NCBI RefSeq assembly: GCF_030818695.1
Contig: NZ_JAUTAR010000001.1
Location: 862,501 to 926,500, forward strand
Reading direction: 5' to 3'
Length of the DNA stretch: 64,000 nt
From: Chryseobacterium sp. SORGH_AS_0447
Lineage (GTDB): Bacteria; Bacteroidota; Bacteroidia; Flavobacteriales; Weeksellaceae
Position numbers and translations under genes: made by a program
The notes under the pieces: generated by a model
What the model was told of the DNA's origin: nothing
Databases searched by the model: none
The model's input: the letters and a program-made list of their open reading frames with translations, nothing else
Part shown: in pieces, positions 17,799 to 25,653 of the stretch
Layout of the letters: each line of letters starts with the position of its first letter
How positions within the stretch are numbered: the first letter of the stretch is position 1

Positions 17799-19211
17799 TT
17801 AAAAATACTGGTAAGCGCCCAATGTCGGATTTGAAGTTCTCGATACATTGGCAATATCCGTAGGAACAGTGGCTGCTACCGATGCATTTCCTTTTCCGAT
17901 GGCAGGCGAATTCTGCTTTACCCGCATGTTCATTTTGGCAACAAAATAATTAACAAATAAAGGATCCTGATTTTTAATTGATTGAATGACGCTGGTATTG
18001 GTGTCAAAATTAAAACCGGCTTCCGATGTACCGGAATATTTGATCAGGCAATTCTGAAGAAGGAAATTAAACTGCTGTCCCGGCGTCTGCTCAAAGCTCA
18101 CCGAATTATCCCGGTCCGAATACACAATACTGTTTCTTACATTAAGCATTAAAGCACCCTGCTCCTTTGTGCCGGATTCGTTGGTCCATTCGTTGCTGGC
18201 ATGCAGCCCGTTTCTGTTATAGGAATGCAGAAGATCCGAATAATTAGCAATGGTGGAGTGCGTAAAATTATAGTTTCCTCCCTTAAAGATGCCAACCGCC
18301 GATTCGCCACAATTGTTCATTACTAAATTTTTTGCATTGATGGTGGAAGCCACCGAATAAATCCCGTATTCCTGGAAAGTATGGATAAATGAGTTACTGA
18401 TGGTAGCATTGGTCTGCTTCAGATCAAGCCCTCTGGTACCGCCGAATAACCGGGCATAGTTCATGTTTAATGTAGAGCCGGCACTCATTTTAATGGAATT
18501 CCAGTTCTTAGGAATCGTATCGTAAGCCGGATCATTCCGGTCTCCACGAAGCGTAACATTATTGGCAAGGGTACCGTTAATATTCAGGGTAGCTCCGGAA
18601 AGCACTTTCATTCCGCTGTTTTTATGGAAATATACTTTGGTACCCTGCTGGATATTGAGAACCGCGTTCTGATCGATGGTAAGATCTCCGTAAATAATTT
18701 TCGCTTTATTGCTGGTCCAGTTGGTTGTTGAAGTAAGGATATTCGGATTCGTCGGTGTCTTAATAAAGAACTCCGCATCCTGTACCACGGAGAATAAAAC
18801 CACCTGTTGCTGACCGGCCGGACTCTGGAACAAAACTTTATCTTCAGCAATCGCTTCCGGTCCTGTTGCTTCCGGAGCAATTTCAACGAAAATATATAGG
18901 CTGTCTTTCTTTCTTAAAGGGACATCTTTAAAATCGTAGCCCGGTTTTCCGTCTACATTGATCTTATATAAAGAAGCAGCGCCTTTTTCCAGATGAATCC
19001 TCGGGATCAGAATATCTTTGTCTTCATTATTATATACTTTTACGGCATAGGTTTCAGAACGTACCTGGTGATATACCGTATCACAGAAAACGGTATCTCT
19101 GGAAAAGCTCAGTTCCTGCGAAGGAGCATCGAAACTGATATCATCCTTATTACACGAGACCGCCATGACAAGCATCCAGAAAGAAAAAGCCAGTAATAAT
19201 TTGAATTTCAT
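17799..19211 (-). CDS. Lipoprotein with right-handed parallel beta-helix
   Basis: A 470-residue lipoprotein; lipobox MAVSC at about Cys20, then N and D residues. The N-terminal third (about 30-150) is a beta-sandwich-like domain with ELSFSRDTVFCDTVYHQ. Residues about 155-440 show the repeated short strands and Asn ladders of a pectate-lyase-like beta-helix (ILTSTTNW, VYFHKNSGMKVLSGATLNINGT, MNNCGESAVGIF, NVRNSIVYSD). It ends with LGAYQYF, typical of such helices. No catalytic motif was seen, so the role at the outer membrane is unknown. It is probably the first gene of the run to aroA. Confidence 0.8.
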   Translation of the reverse strand: MKFKLLLAFSFWMLVMAVSCNKDDISFDAPSQELSFSRDTVFCDTVYHQVRSETYAVKVYNNEDKDILIPRIHLEKGAASLYKINVDGKPGYDFKDVPLRKKDSLYIFVEIAPEATGPEAIAEDKVLFQSPAGQQQVVLFSVVQDAEFFIKTPTNPNILTSTTNWTSNKAKIIYGDLTIDQNAVLNIQQGTKVYFHKNSGMKVLSGATLNINGTLANNVTLRGDRNDPAYDTIPKNWNSIKMSAGSTLNMNYARLFGGTRGLDLKQTNATISNSFIHTFQEYGIYSVASTINAKNLVMNNCGESAVGIFKGGNYNFTHSTIANYSDLLHSYNRNGLHASNEWTNESGTKEQGALMLNVRNSIVYSDRDNSVSFEQTPGQQFNFLLQNCLIKYSGTSEAGFNFDTNTSVIQSIKNQDPLFVNYFVAKMNMRVKQNSPAIGKGNASVAATVPTDIANVSRTSNPTLGAYQYF

Positions 19212-19292
19212 CGAAATTAAAGTTTAAATAGATTTCAAATGTAACGAAAATACTTTAAATTTCTTGTGAAGAAAAAATTATTGATGTGTTAT

Positions 19293-19322
19293 TTGTAATT
19301 TTAAAAAAATATTGTATTTTTG
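19293..19322 (+). promoter_or_regulatory. rpmE2 promoter (TTG-N19-TATTTTTG)
   Basis: TTG at 19293-19295 and TATTTTTG at 19315-19322 are separated by 19 bases, a very good match to the Bacteroidetes sigma-A promoter. Transcription would start near 19328, which gives a leader of about 65 bases before rpmE2. This is long enough for ribosomal-protein autoregulation, although no structure was identified. Confidence 0.8.
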
Positions 19323-19393
19323 CACCCTAAAATTAGCAGAGAAATATCCATTACTATTTCGAAAGCAAACTTTAATTTTTTAAAAATTGTATT

Positions 19394-19645
19394 ATGAAAA
19401 ACGGAATCCACCCAGAAAATTATAGACTTGTTGTTTTCAAAGATATGAGTAACGACGAAGTGTTTCTTTGCAAGTCTACTGCAGAAACAAAAGACACCAT
19501 CGAGTACGAAGGACAAGAGTATCCTTTAATCAAAATGGAAATCTCTTCAACTTCTCACCCTTTCTACACAGGTAAAGTGAAATTAGTTGACACTGCTGGT
19601 AGAGTTGATAAGTTCATGAACAAATACAAAAAATTCGCTAAGTAA
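19394..19645 (+). CDS. rpmE2: 50S ribosomal protein L31, type B
   Basis: 83 residues beginning [19 protein letters not shown], with [13 protein letters not shown] and [11 protein letters not shown], which is the type B (zinc-independent) L31. The CxxC pairs of zinc-binding L31 are missing. Length is normal. It is monocistronic, with a strong promoter upstream and a terminator downstream. Confidence 0.97.
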   Translation: MKNGIHPENYRLVVFKDMSNDEVFLCKSTAETKDTIEYEGQEYPLIKMEISSTSHPFYTGKVKLVDTAGRVDKFMNKYKKFAK

Positions 19646-19666
19646 TTTTTTGAAATTAAAATATTT

Positions 19667-19697
19667 AAAAGTCTTCCAAATTTTGGAAGACTTTTTT
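19667..19697 (+). terminator. Terminator after rpmE2
   Basis: A perfect stem AAAAGTCTTCCAAA / TTTTGGAAGACTTTT with almost no loop is followed by T residues, 22 bases after the rpmE2 stop. Confidence 0.92.
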
Positions 19698-19713
19698 ATT
19701 TGTATTTTTGTTA

Positions 19714-19746
19714 CACCTTAAACTTTGAATCTTAAACCTTAAACTA
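19714..19746. repeat. Simple-sequence words before the GlmU-like gene
   Basis: CCTTAAACTTTGAATCTTAAACCTTAAAC belongs to the same degenerate vocabulary as the spacers at 373-436 and 604-676. It lies just before the ATG of the next gene, so it also forms that gene's leader. Confidence 0.5.
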
Positions 19747-19755
19747 TACTGAACG

Positions 19756-20916
19756 ATGCAATTGGTATTTTCAGATGCACAATATTGGGAAGACTTCCTT
19801 CCGCTTACCTTTACCCGTCCCGTTGCAGAAATGCGGTGCGGCATTCTTACCTTTTCTGAAAGATGGCAGAAAATCCTCCGGAATACAGAAATTTCTTTCT
19901 TCACGGAAATGTATCTTCAGAAAAAATTTCCTGAACCTCAAAAAAAAGAAAGTCTTTTTCTGGTAACGAATTTTTTACCGACAGAATCTGTAATTCAGCA
20001 AATAAAAGATTTAAAACAAGGAGAAGCATTGGTTTATGAAGACGAATTAGTGGCTGCAAAGATCAATATGGACGGTTTCTCTCTCCAGCAGATCGAGAAG
20101 ATGACCGATATTAAAGAAGAACTGGTTTTCTTTAAAAAGCCAACGGATCTGTTTACCTATAATCAAAAAGCAATCGATTTCGATTTTGAACTGCTGACCA
20201 AAGGCAGAACTTCTCAGGAGCTTTCCTCTACCAACGGTTTTTTAGGAGATAAAAAAGACCTTTTTATCGAAGAAGGTGCGCAGATCGAATTTTCCACCCT
20301 CAATACCAAAACCGGGAAAATTTATATCGGAAAAGATGCTGAGGTAATGGAGGGCTGTCATCTCCGTGGACCAATTGCGCTCTGTGAAGCCTCTAAATTT
20401 AATTTAGGCTCAAAAATCTACGGCGCAACAACGATCGGCCCTCATTGTAAAGTGGGCGGAGAAGTGAACAACATCATCATTTTCGGCTATTCCAACAAAG
20501 GGCATGACGGCTTTATCGGAAATTCCGTGATCGGGGAGTGGTGTAATTTCGGAGCAGATTCCAATTCATCCAACATGAAAAACAATTACGGAAACGTAAG
20601 ACTTTGGAACTACCGCACCAAAGCGTTTGAAGATACCGGGCTTCAGTTCGCCGGACTGATTATGGGCGACCATTCCAAAACCGCCATCAATACCCAGCTG
20701 AATACGGGAACCGTAATTGGCGTGGCCTCCAATATCTTTAAAGAAGGTTTCCCGCCGAACCACGTTGAAAACTTTTCATGGGGTGGTTTTAAAGATGATG
20801 AGAAATTTAAACTGGATAAAGCTTATGAAGTTGCCGGAAGAGCGATGGCCAGGAGAAATGTGATGCTGCAGGACGAGGATAAGGCTATTTTAAAACATAT
20901 TTTGGATACGTATTAA
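19756..20916 (+). CDS. Bacteroidetes-type GlmU-like sugar-1-phosphate nucleotidyl/acetyltransferase
   Basis: A 386-residue protein. The N-terminal part (MQLVFSDAQYWEDFLPLTFTRPVAEMRCGILTF) is the signature of the GlmU-like family that replaces standard GlmU in Bacteroidetes (TIGR03991 from memory). Residues about 180-370 form a left-handed beta-helix of hexapeptide repeats (IYIGKDAEVMEGCHLRGPIALCE, GPHCKVGGEVNNIIIFGYSNKGHDGFIGNSVIG, GTVIGVASNIF). The expected role is to make UDP-GlcNAc for peptidoglycan and LPS. It is cytosolic. The standard GlmU N-terminal Rossmann signature (LAAGxGTRM) is absent, as is usual in this family. Confidence 0.9.
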   Translation: MQLVFSDAQYWEDFLPLTFTRPVAEMRCGILTFSERWQKILRNTEISFFTEMYLQKKFPEPQKKESLFLVTNFLPTESVIQQIKDLKQGEALVYEDELVAAKINMDGFSLQQIEKMTDIKEELVFFKKPTDLFTYNQKAIDFDFELLTKGRTSQELSSTNGFLGDKKDLFIEEGAQIEFSTLNTKTGKIYIGKDAEVMEGCHLRGPIALCEASKFNLGSKIYGATTIGPHCKVGGEVNNIIIFGYSNKGHDGFIGNSVIGEWCNFGADSNSSNMKNNYGNVRLWNYRTKAFEDTGLQFAGLIMGDHSKTAINTQLNTGTVIGVASNIFKEGFPPNHVENFSWGGFKDDEKFKLDKAYEVAGRAMARRNVMLQDEDKAILKHILDTY

Positions 20917-20927
20917 TTCTAATATAT

Positions 20928-20957
20928 AAAAACGGTTTCAATTTTGAAACCGTTTTT
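20928..20957 (+). terminator. Terminator after the GlmU-like gene
   Basis: A stem AAAACGGTTTCAA / TTGAAACCGTTTT is followed by T residues, about 12 bases after the stop codon. It is symmetric enough to work in both directions. Confidence 0.9.
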
Positions 20958-21038
20958 AGTTAAATTTTATTACTTTCAAATAATATTTGTCAGAATATCT
21001 ATTAATGTTCTTCCAGTAGAAAAAAATTAGTGTAATAT

Positions 21039-21689
21039 CTATGTTTTTATTTTAAAGAAAAACATTTTACTTTTTTTATTGGAAAGATAAGAAGATGTAT
21101 TAATAATATTTTTTTTCATTCTTCTTGGCACTATATTAAAATCCACTTCTTTAATTGTCGTGATTTTTAATGTGGTATAAATTGGTTGTATTGTTTTTAC
21201 ATCAAGCCTGTTAGACCAAATTTCATCTTTTTCAATATTATTTTCTTTCGTCGAATAAATATTTTCGAGTAAGGTATATTTTCTATCTAAATATTTAGTA
21301 AAATATTTTAGTTGATTTTTACTTAAATTATTAATAAATGAAATTATATAGCTGTTTTTGCCTATTGTTTTTATCTTAAATATATATTCCGATTCTTTTA
21401 ATAGACTGTCATGGAACTCTACAGGGATATAAATTTTTTGTACATTCTTATAAATATCATAAACAGAAGAGGCAGGCTTATTTAGTTGGCCATTATTTTT
21501 AATTTTTTTTTTAATATTAAAAACAAATAAATCTACTTTTACCGAATCTTTTACTCCAACTTTTTCACTCGAATTATTTTCTATTAAGGAGTAATAAATA
21601 TTTTCATCAAGTTTTTTCCATTTAATACTCTGCCCATAAACATTAAAAACTGTTATAATTAAGAGAAATAAAAATATATTTTTCATCAT
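21039..21689 (-). CDS. Secreted protein of unknown function, very AT-rich
   Basis: A 216-residue protein with a signal peptide (KNIFLFLLIITVFNVYGQ). The mature part is rich in Lys, Asn and Ile and has no recognised domain. It is visibly richer in A/T than the flanking housekeeping genes. Its first residues (MKNIFLF) match those of the upstream gene, 12 bases away, so the signal-peptide region may have been copied or shared. It is the last gene of a three-gene minus-strand cluster with the lipoprotein at 22280-23758. Confidence 0.65.
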   Translation of the reverse strand: MMKNIFLFLLIITVFNVYGQSIKWKKLDENIYYSLIENNSSEKVGVKDSVKVDLFVFNIKKKIKNNGQLNKPASSVYDIYKNVQKIYIPVEFHDSLLKESEYIFKIKTIGKNSYIISFINNLSKNQLKYFTKYLDRKYTLLENIYSTKENNIEKDEIWSNRLDVKTIQPIYTTLKITTIKEVDFNIVPRRMKKNIINTSSYLSNKKSKMFFFKIKT

Positions 21690-21701
21690 TCACTCATCTC
21701 T

Positions 21702-22271
21702 TTATTGCTTTATCAAAGTAACGCTCGTTGGAATCCCCCAACCTGCACCGGGAGTAGGAGAACTCCCGTTAATATTAATATTTTCTCTTGGGGTCATCTT
21801 CCATTCCATAGTTGTGGGATTAATTATTTTTAGTTCGATATAAACAGGCTTGTGGACAACAACATCGTCGCCTAACAAACTAATGGTATTATAGTTATTT
21901 GAAAGATTTCCACTTCCTAAAATAATCGGAAAGTTTGGATCATAAAGTCCATTTAACGTAAAATTAAATTTATCAACAATTAAATTTCCATTCTTAAAAT
22001 ACTTGTAACCACCATAAAGAACATCTTGAAAATAATCATTTAAATCAAAAAAATTATCATGTTCTTTTTTGATTATTTTCACATTAAATTCATCATTTCC
22101 GTTGGTATATTTCCATGTTCCAACAAATTTGTCTAAAACACCCGTAGTGTCTTTTATGTAATTACCACTATGCAAAACATTGGTATTATAGCTAGTTAGT
22201 GGATAAGTAGTTTGGGATTTTATAAGTGAGGTTGAAGCAAATAAAATTGCAAATAAAAATATATTTTTCAT
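21702..22271 (-). CDS. Small secreted protein (DUF6705-like)
   Basis: 189 residues from the ATG at 22271; signal peptide MKNIFLFAILFASTSLIKS. The mature part has a lipocalin-like opening (LDKFVGTWKYTNGNDEFNVKIIKKE) and ends in PGAGWGIPTSVTLIKQ. From memory it resembles the Flavobacteriia-restricted DUF6705 family; the function is unknown. An upstream in-frame ATG at 22292 would overlap the preceding gene and spoil the signal peptide, so the shorter form, 8 bases after that stop, is preferred. Confidence 0.7.
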   Translation of the reverse strand: MKNIFLFAILFASTSLIKSQTTYPLTSYNTNVLHSGNYIKDTTGVLDKFVGTWKYTNGNDEFNVKIIKKEHDNFFDLNDYFQDVLYGGYKYFKNGNLIVDKFNFTLNGLYDPNFPIILGSGNLSNNYNTISLLGDDVVVHKPVYIELKIINPTTMEWKMTPRENININGSSPTPGAGWGIPTSVTLIKQ

Positions 22272-22279
22272 AATGTTTT

Positions 22280-23758
22280 TTAATTTGGGCAATTGGTTTT
22301 GTTTGTTTTATTAGTCAGTGGATTATAGATCAATTGTTGCCATGTAGAAAAATCAGTAGATGACTTAATTAACTGAACTCCTGCGAATTTTGTATCAAAA
22401 AACTCAGCAAGTCCATTCTCGTTTTGGTCAATAGTATTTTTTAAATTCACTTTTTTTTCATAATCATCTTCTCTCATTTTCTTAATATTATCAAACTCCC
22501 AGCCCGCAAAGTAAAAATTAGCCCAAGAAGTAAAAGAGTTAAGATCTGTTATGGTCATAGCATACTGTGTACCGTTATCGGTGACAAGATAGAAAACGGT
22601 ATTTTCGTTAAAGTTTCCGTTATCAATCCCATCTTTAATCGCAAAAATATCAGCTAAAGAAAATATAGTAAGGGCATCTACTTTATGTGTATGCATAAAA
22701 ACGGGATATATATAGCCGGGACCCAAAGAAGGCTCAACTTGATGCTCAACATTATCTTCCTCAAATATTTGATATTGCCAATCAGTATTATTAGGATTCT
22801 GAAAAATAGCATAAACGGTTTCTCCTGTAATCTGCGGATTTACCGATGGTAGTTTGTTAGTTTTCAAATCAATTAATAATCCTTTTACATTTGTAGCTGG
22901 ATTAGTATTAATAACATTTCTTAATAGTGAATTTTTTATTTTGTTGCAAGGATTGTCAGTAGTAGTTGTTCCACCAAATCCACCTCCGGGATTATTGCCA
23001 TTATAAGGTCCTGTAACTACAGGTCCGTTACCAGGAGATGCACCACCTCCATCACATGTATTAAAAAGATCATATGAGATGCCTGTATAAGAATAACTGT
23101 CAGTAGGTAATCCATTTCCTGTGCATGTGCAGCTGCCAATTTGTGAATAATTGTGGATGCCGTGGCAGCATATTGTGCCGGGAACATAGATGTTTACAAA
23201 GCTTGGAACCATGATCTGACATGGGTTTGCCATATATTTTCCAAAAATATCAGTCCCATTCCGTTTTCCTATAGGTGCTATGGTAATATGCTTTTTTAGA
23301 TCTTCAAGAGTGAATTTATCCAGACTTTCAATGGCTACTTTATCATAAGAAGAAATAAAGGCTTCAAATTCTGAGTTTCCCAAATCGCTCAATACCAGAT
23401 TTTCAAGAATATCCAGATTGGTTTCTTTTCTTTCAATTTTGAAGGTGTAGGTTTTATGCCCTTTTTCATCCTCAATATAAATAGATTTTTCGGTATCCAC
23501 CGAGAACTCTTCTTCTGAATCTATATATGTTCGGGAATTTTGATCTTTAAGACCGGATAAAGTTTTGAAAGCGGCAATTTTTTCCGCTACAGTCGGAGAC
23601 TGTTGTTTCAACTGCTCATAATTAAGCTGTTTTGCGGTATAAGATTGTTTTATTTGATCGGTTCTTCTTTCGTAATCTATGAACTCGTTTCGGCAGGAAT
23701 ATAATGTTGTTAATAAGACTATCAGTAAAGACAGCCGGAAGACTAATTTTTTTCTCAT
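22280..23758 (-). CDS. Modular lipoprotein with possible JAMM-like C-terminal domain
   Basis: A 492-residue lipoprotein; lipobox TLYSC at about Cys22. Residues about 25-175 are a conserved-looking, charged domain. Residues about 180-215 are Cys-rich (CQIM, TICCHG, GSCTCTG). Residues about 215-250 are a Gly/Pro/Asn-rich linker. Residues about 255-475 are a separate globular domain. This holds MHTHK followed by FSLADI near residues 353-368, which resembles the H-x-H...S-x-x-D metal site of JAMM/MPN peptidases, with candidate Glu residues upstream; the spacing is one residue longer than the consensus and the usual Pro is Lys. The layout (surface anchor, linker, variable tip) recalls polymorphic effectors. 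Function unproven. Confidence 0.7.
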   Translation of the reverse strand: MRKKLVFRLSLLIVLLTTLYSCRNEFIDYERRTDQIKQSYTAKQLNYEQLKQQSPTVAEKIAAFKTLSGLKDQNSRTYIDSEEEFSVDTEKSIYIEDEKGHKTYTFKIERKETNLDILENLVLSDLGNSEFEAFISSYDKVAIESLDKFTLEDLKKHITIAPIGKRNGTDIFGKYMANPCQIMVPSFVNIYVPGTICCHGIHNYSQIGSCTCTGNGLPTDSYSYTGISYDLFNTCDGGGASPGNGPVVTGPYNGNNPGGGFGGTTTTDNPCNKIKNSLLRNVINTNPATNVKGLLIDLKTNKLPSVNPQITGETVYAIFQNPNNTDWQYQIFEEDNVEHQVEPSLGPGYIYPVFMHTHKVDALTIFSLADIFAIKDGIDNGNFNENTVFYLVTDNGTQYAMTITDLNSFTSWANFYFAGWEFDNIKKMREDDYEKKVNLKNTIDQNENGLAEFFDTKFAGVQLIKSSTDFSTWQQLIYNPLTNKTNKTNCPN

Positions 23759-23987
23759 TTAAGGTTTTCGTTTTTTTAGTTGTTAAATATAATCTTTTTA
23801 TACTATAGATGCATTATTTTGTCTTTAGGTTGGAAAGTGTGTAAAATCTTTATAATTTTTTCCTGTTGGAACATTATGTTTTTATGCTTACAACTGATTT
23901 ACATGACAAATATGTGATATTTTCTTCAAATATCTTATATCAAAAATTACTGATTTCCGCTTTATTTTTCTAAAAGAAAAAATTATG

Positions 23988-23995
23988 TACTTTTG
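23988..23995 (+). promoter_or_regulatory. -7 box of the XRE regulator gene (TACTTTTG)
   Basis: An exact TAnnTTTG match that ends 19 bases before the ATG at 24015. No TTG lies at the standard distance, so activity may be weak or regulated. Confidence 0.5.
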
Positions 23996-24014
23996 AAGGA
24001 AATACTTTTGTGCT

Positions 24015-24365
24015 ATGACGTTAGGTGAAAAAATAAAAAAAGCAAGACTCGGTAAAAACTTCACGCAGGAATACCTGGCCGAGGTTCTGAATGTTTCCCA
24101 GAAAACCTATTCCAACTTTGAAAATGATAAGACTAAACCCGATTTCCATCAGGTGGAAGATATTGCAAAGGCACTTGAAATAAGCGTGCTTGATTTTTTG
24201 AGTGGAGATAGTATTACTGTTAATCAGAATAACAATGAAATTGCCGTAGCACAGAATTATGCACCCATCACATTATCTGAGAAACTTATTGAACAATATG
24301 AGCAAAGGCTGAAGGATAAAGACACGGAGATCGAATTTCTCAAGCAGCTTCTCGGTAAAAAATAG
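24015..24365 (+). CDS. XRE-family transcriptional regulator
   Basis: A 116-residue protein. Residues about 4-62 are a Cro/C1-type helix-turn-helix (LGEKIKKARLGKNFTQEYLAEVLNVSQKTYSNFENDKTKP). Residues about 88-114 form a coiled coil (SEKLIEQYEQRLKDKDTEIEFLKQLL), likely for dimerisation. It is divergent from the lipoprotein gene at 22280-23758, with 255 bases between them, and could regulate that cluster. It has its own terminator downstream, so it is separate from the sigma factor operon. Confidence 0.9.
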   Translation: MTLGEKIKKARLGKNFTQEYLAEVLNVSQKTYSNFENDKTKPDFHQVEDIAKALEISVLDFLSGDSITVNQNNNEIAVAQNYAPITLSEKLIEQYEQRLKDKDTEIEFLKQLLGKK

Positions 24366-24393
24366 AAACTTCAAAATTTTTTGAAGTTTTTTT
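24366..24393 (+). terminator. Terminator after the XRE gene
   Basis: A stem AAACTTCAAAA / TTTTGAAGTTT with a 2-nt loop begins directly after the TAG stop and is followed by seven T. Confidence 0.88.
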
Positions 24394-24449
24394 GTTTTCG
24401 GTGTAATAAAATGTAAAAACCGGTTGTCTTAATTATAGAAACAAAACTT

Positions 24450-24959
24450 ATGACTCAGGAAATCTTCAGGGATACGGTATTTATTCTCAAAAATGAGATG
24501 TATCGCTTTGCGAAAAGGTTTGTCATGAGCAGTGATGAGGCGGAAGATGTGGTGCAGGACCTGATGATTAAGTTTTGGCAGAAGAAAGAAGAGCTGGCAC
24601 AGTTCGGGAACTTAAAGTCCTATGCACTGAAAGCGGTACGGAACGAATGTCTCAACAGGCTGAAACATCACGATGTAAAGCTGGGATTCGCCGATATGCA
24701 GCTTCACCGCTCCGAGCTGTACAGTATGGAAGTGAACAATCTGAAGGAACACATCATCGGTTTCATCAATCAGCTTCCGGAAAAACAAAAGACAGTGATC
24801 CATCTGAAGGATGTGGAAGAATATGAAGTTTCGGAGATTGCCGAAATGCTGGAGATGGAAGAAAACGCAGTACGGGTAAACCTGATGCGGGCTAGACAAA
24901 AAGTAAAAGAACAAATTTCACAATTGATGAATTATGAGCAAAGACAAATTTCAAGATAA
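24450..24959 (+). CDS. ECF-type RNA polymerase sigma factor
   Basis: 169 residues. Region sigma-2 is at about 8-75 (MSSDEAEDVVQDLMIKFWQKKEEL, NLKSYALKAVRNECLNRLK) and region sigma-4 at about 108-160 (INQLPEKQKTVIHLKDVEEYEVSEIAEMLEMEENAVRVNLMRARQKVKEQI). Length and motifs are typical of small Bacteroidetes ECF factors. Its 3' end overlaps the next gene by 26 bases. It leads an operon of envelope proteins, which is probably its regulon or its signalling input. Confidence 0.95.
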   Translation: MTQEIFRDTVFILKNEMYRFAKRFVMSSDEAEDVVQDLMIKFWQKKEELAQFGNLKSYALKAVRNECLNRLKHHDVKLGFADMQLHRSELYSMEVNNLKEHIIGFINQLPEKQKTVIHLKDVEEYEVSEIAEMLEMEENAVRVNLMRARQKVKEQISQLMNYEQRQISR

Positions 24960-25593
24960 ATACGATGAAATCTTCCAGGGAATAAAGGAAGAAAAAATGG
25001 ACTGGGATTTTGAAGATTTCCTGAAAAAAGCGGAAGGCAAAGAAGAAGAGGCTCAGGGAAATAAAACGCCGATTATCCCGATCGGAACACAAACAAAACC
25101 TTCATTCCCGAAATGGTTCTGGATGGCAGCAAGTGTGGTTTTACTTTTGAGTATCGGTTTTATCTTCAATTATAACCAGAATGCTGATCTTAAAGATAAA
25201 GCTCAGCTGGTTGAAAACCAGATCAGGCAACAGAAAAATAATTTCATCGAAGAGAACCGCGATCATCAGGTAGCAATCAACAACCCGAACGATTCTCTTG
25301 CCGAGGCCAAGAAAGATTCGATCTTTCAGGGTAACAGAATGGCGGAAAAGGATGTTCTGGATGAAATCCTGCCGAAGAGAGGAAGGCTTAAAAAAGAAAG
25401 AAGGCCGAAATATGTATATAATTCCTCAAAAACTGATTCTACAGGCTATAAAGATTCTTACGTTATCGTTAATGGTAAAAGAATCGATAATGTAGAAGAA
25501 GCAATAAACGTGACTAAGTATTCATTTCAAATATTTGCAAATAACGTCAGTGAAAAATTAGTACAACCTAAAGTCGTTGACGACGATTATTAA
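24934..25593 (+). CDS. Single-pass membrane protein, probable anti-sigma factor
   Basis: 219 residues: an acidic cytoplasmic N-terminus (about 1-58, KMDWDFEDFLKKAEGKEEE), one transmembrane helix at about 61-80 (WFWMAASVVLLLSIGFIFNY), and a periplasmic C-terminal part. It overlaps the sigma factor gene, the usual arrangement for a sigma/anti-sigma pair. The HxxxCxxC zinc motif of ZAS anti-sigmas is absent and no named domain was recognised, so the role rests on topology and position. Confidence 0.75.
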   Translation: MSKDKFQDKYDEIFQGIKEEKMDWDFEDFLKKAEGKEEEAQGNKTPIIPIGTQTKPSFPKWFWMAASVVLLLSIGFIFNYNQNADLKDKAQLVENQIRQQKNNFIEENRDHQVAINNPNDSLAEAKKDSIFQGNRMAEKDVLDEILPKRGRLKKERRPKYVYNSSKTDSTGYKDSYVIVNGKRIDNVEEAINVTKYSFQIFANNVSEKLVQPKVVDDDY

Positions 25594-25653
25594 TTAACCT
25601 TAAAAAAGATTATGCACCTGATCAGGCACTAATAATCAAATAAAAATTGACTC

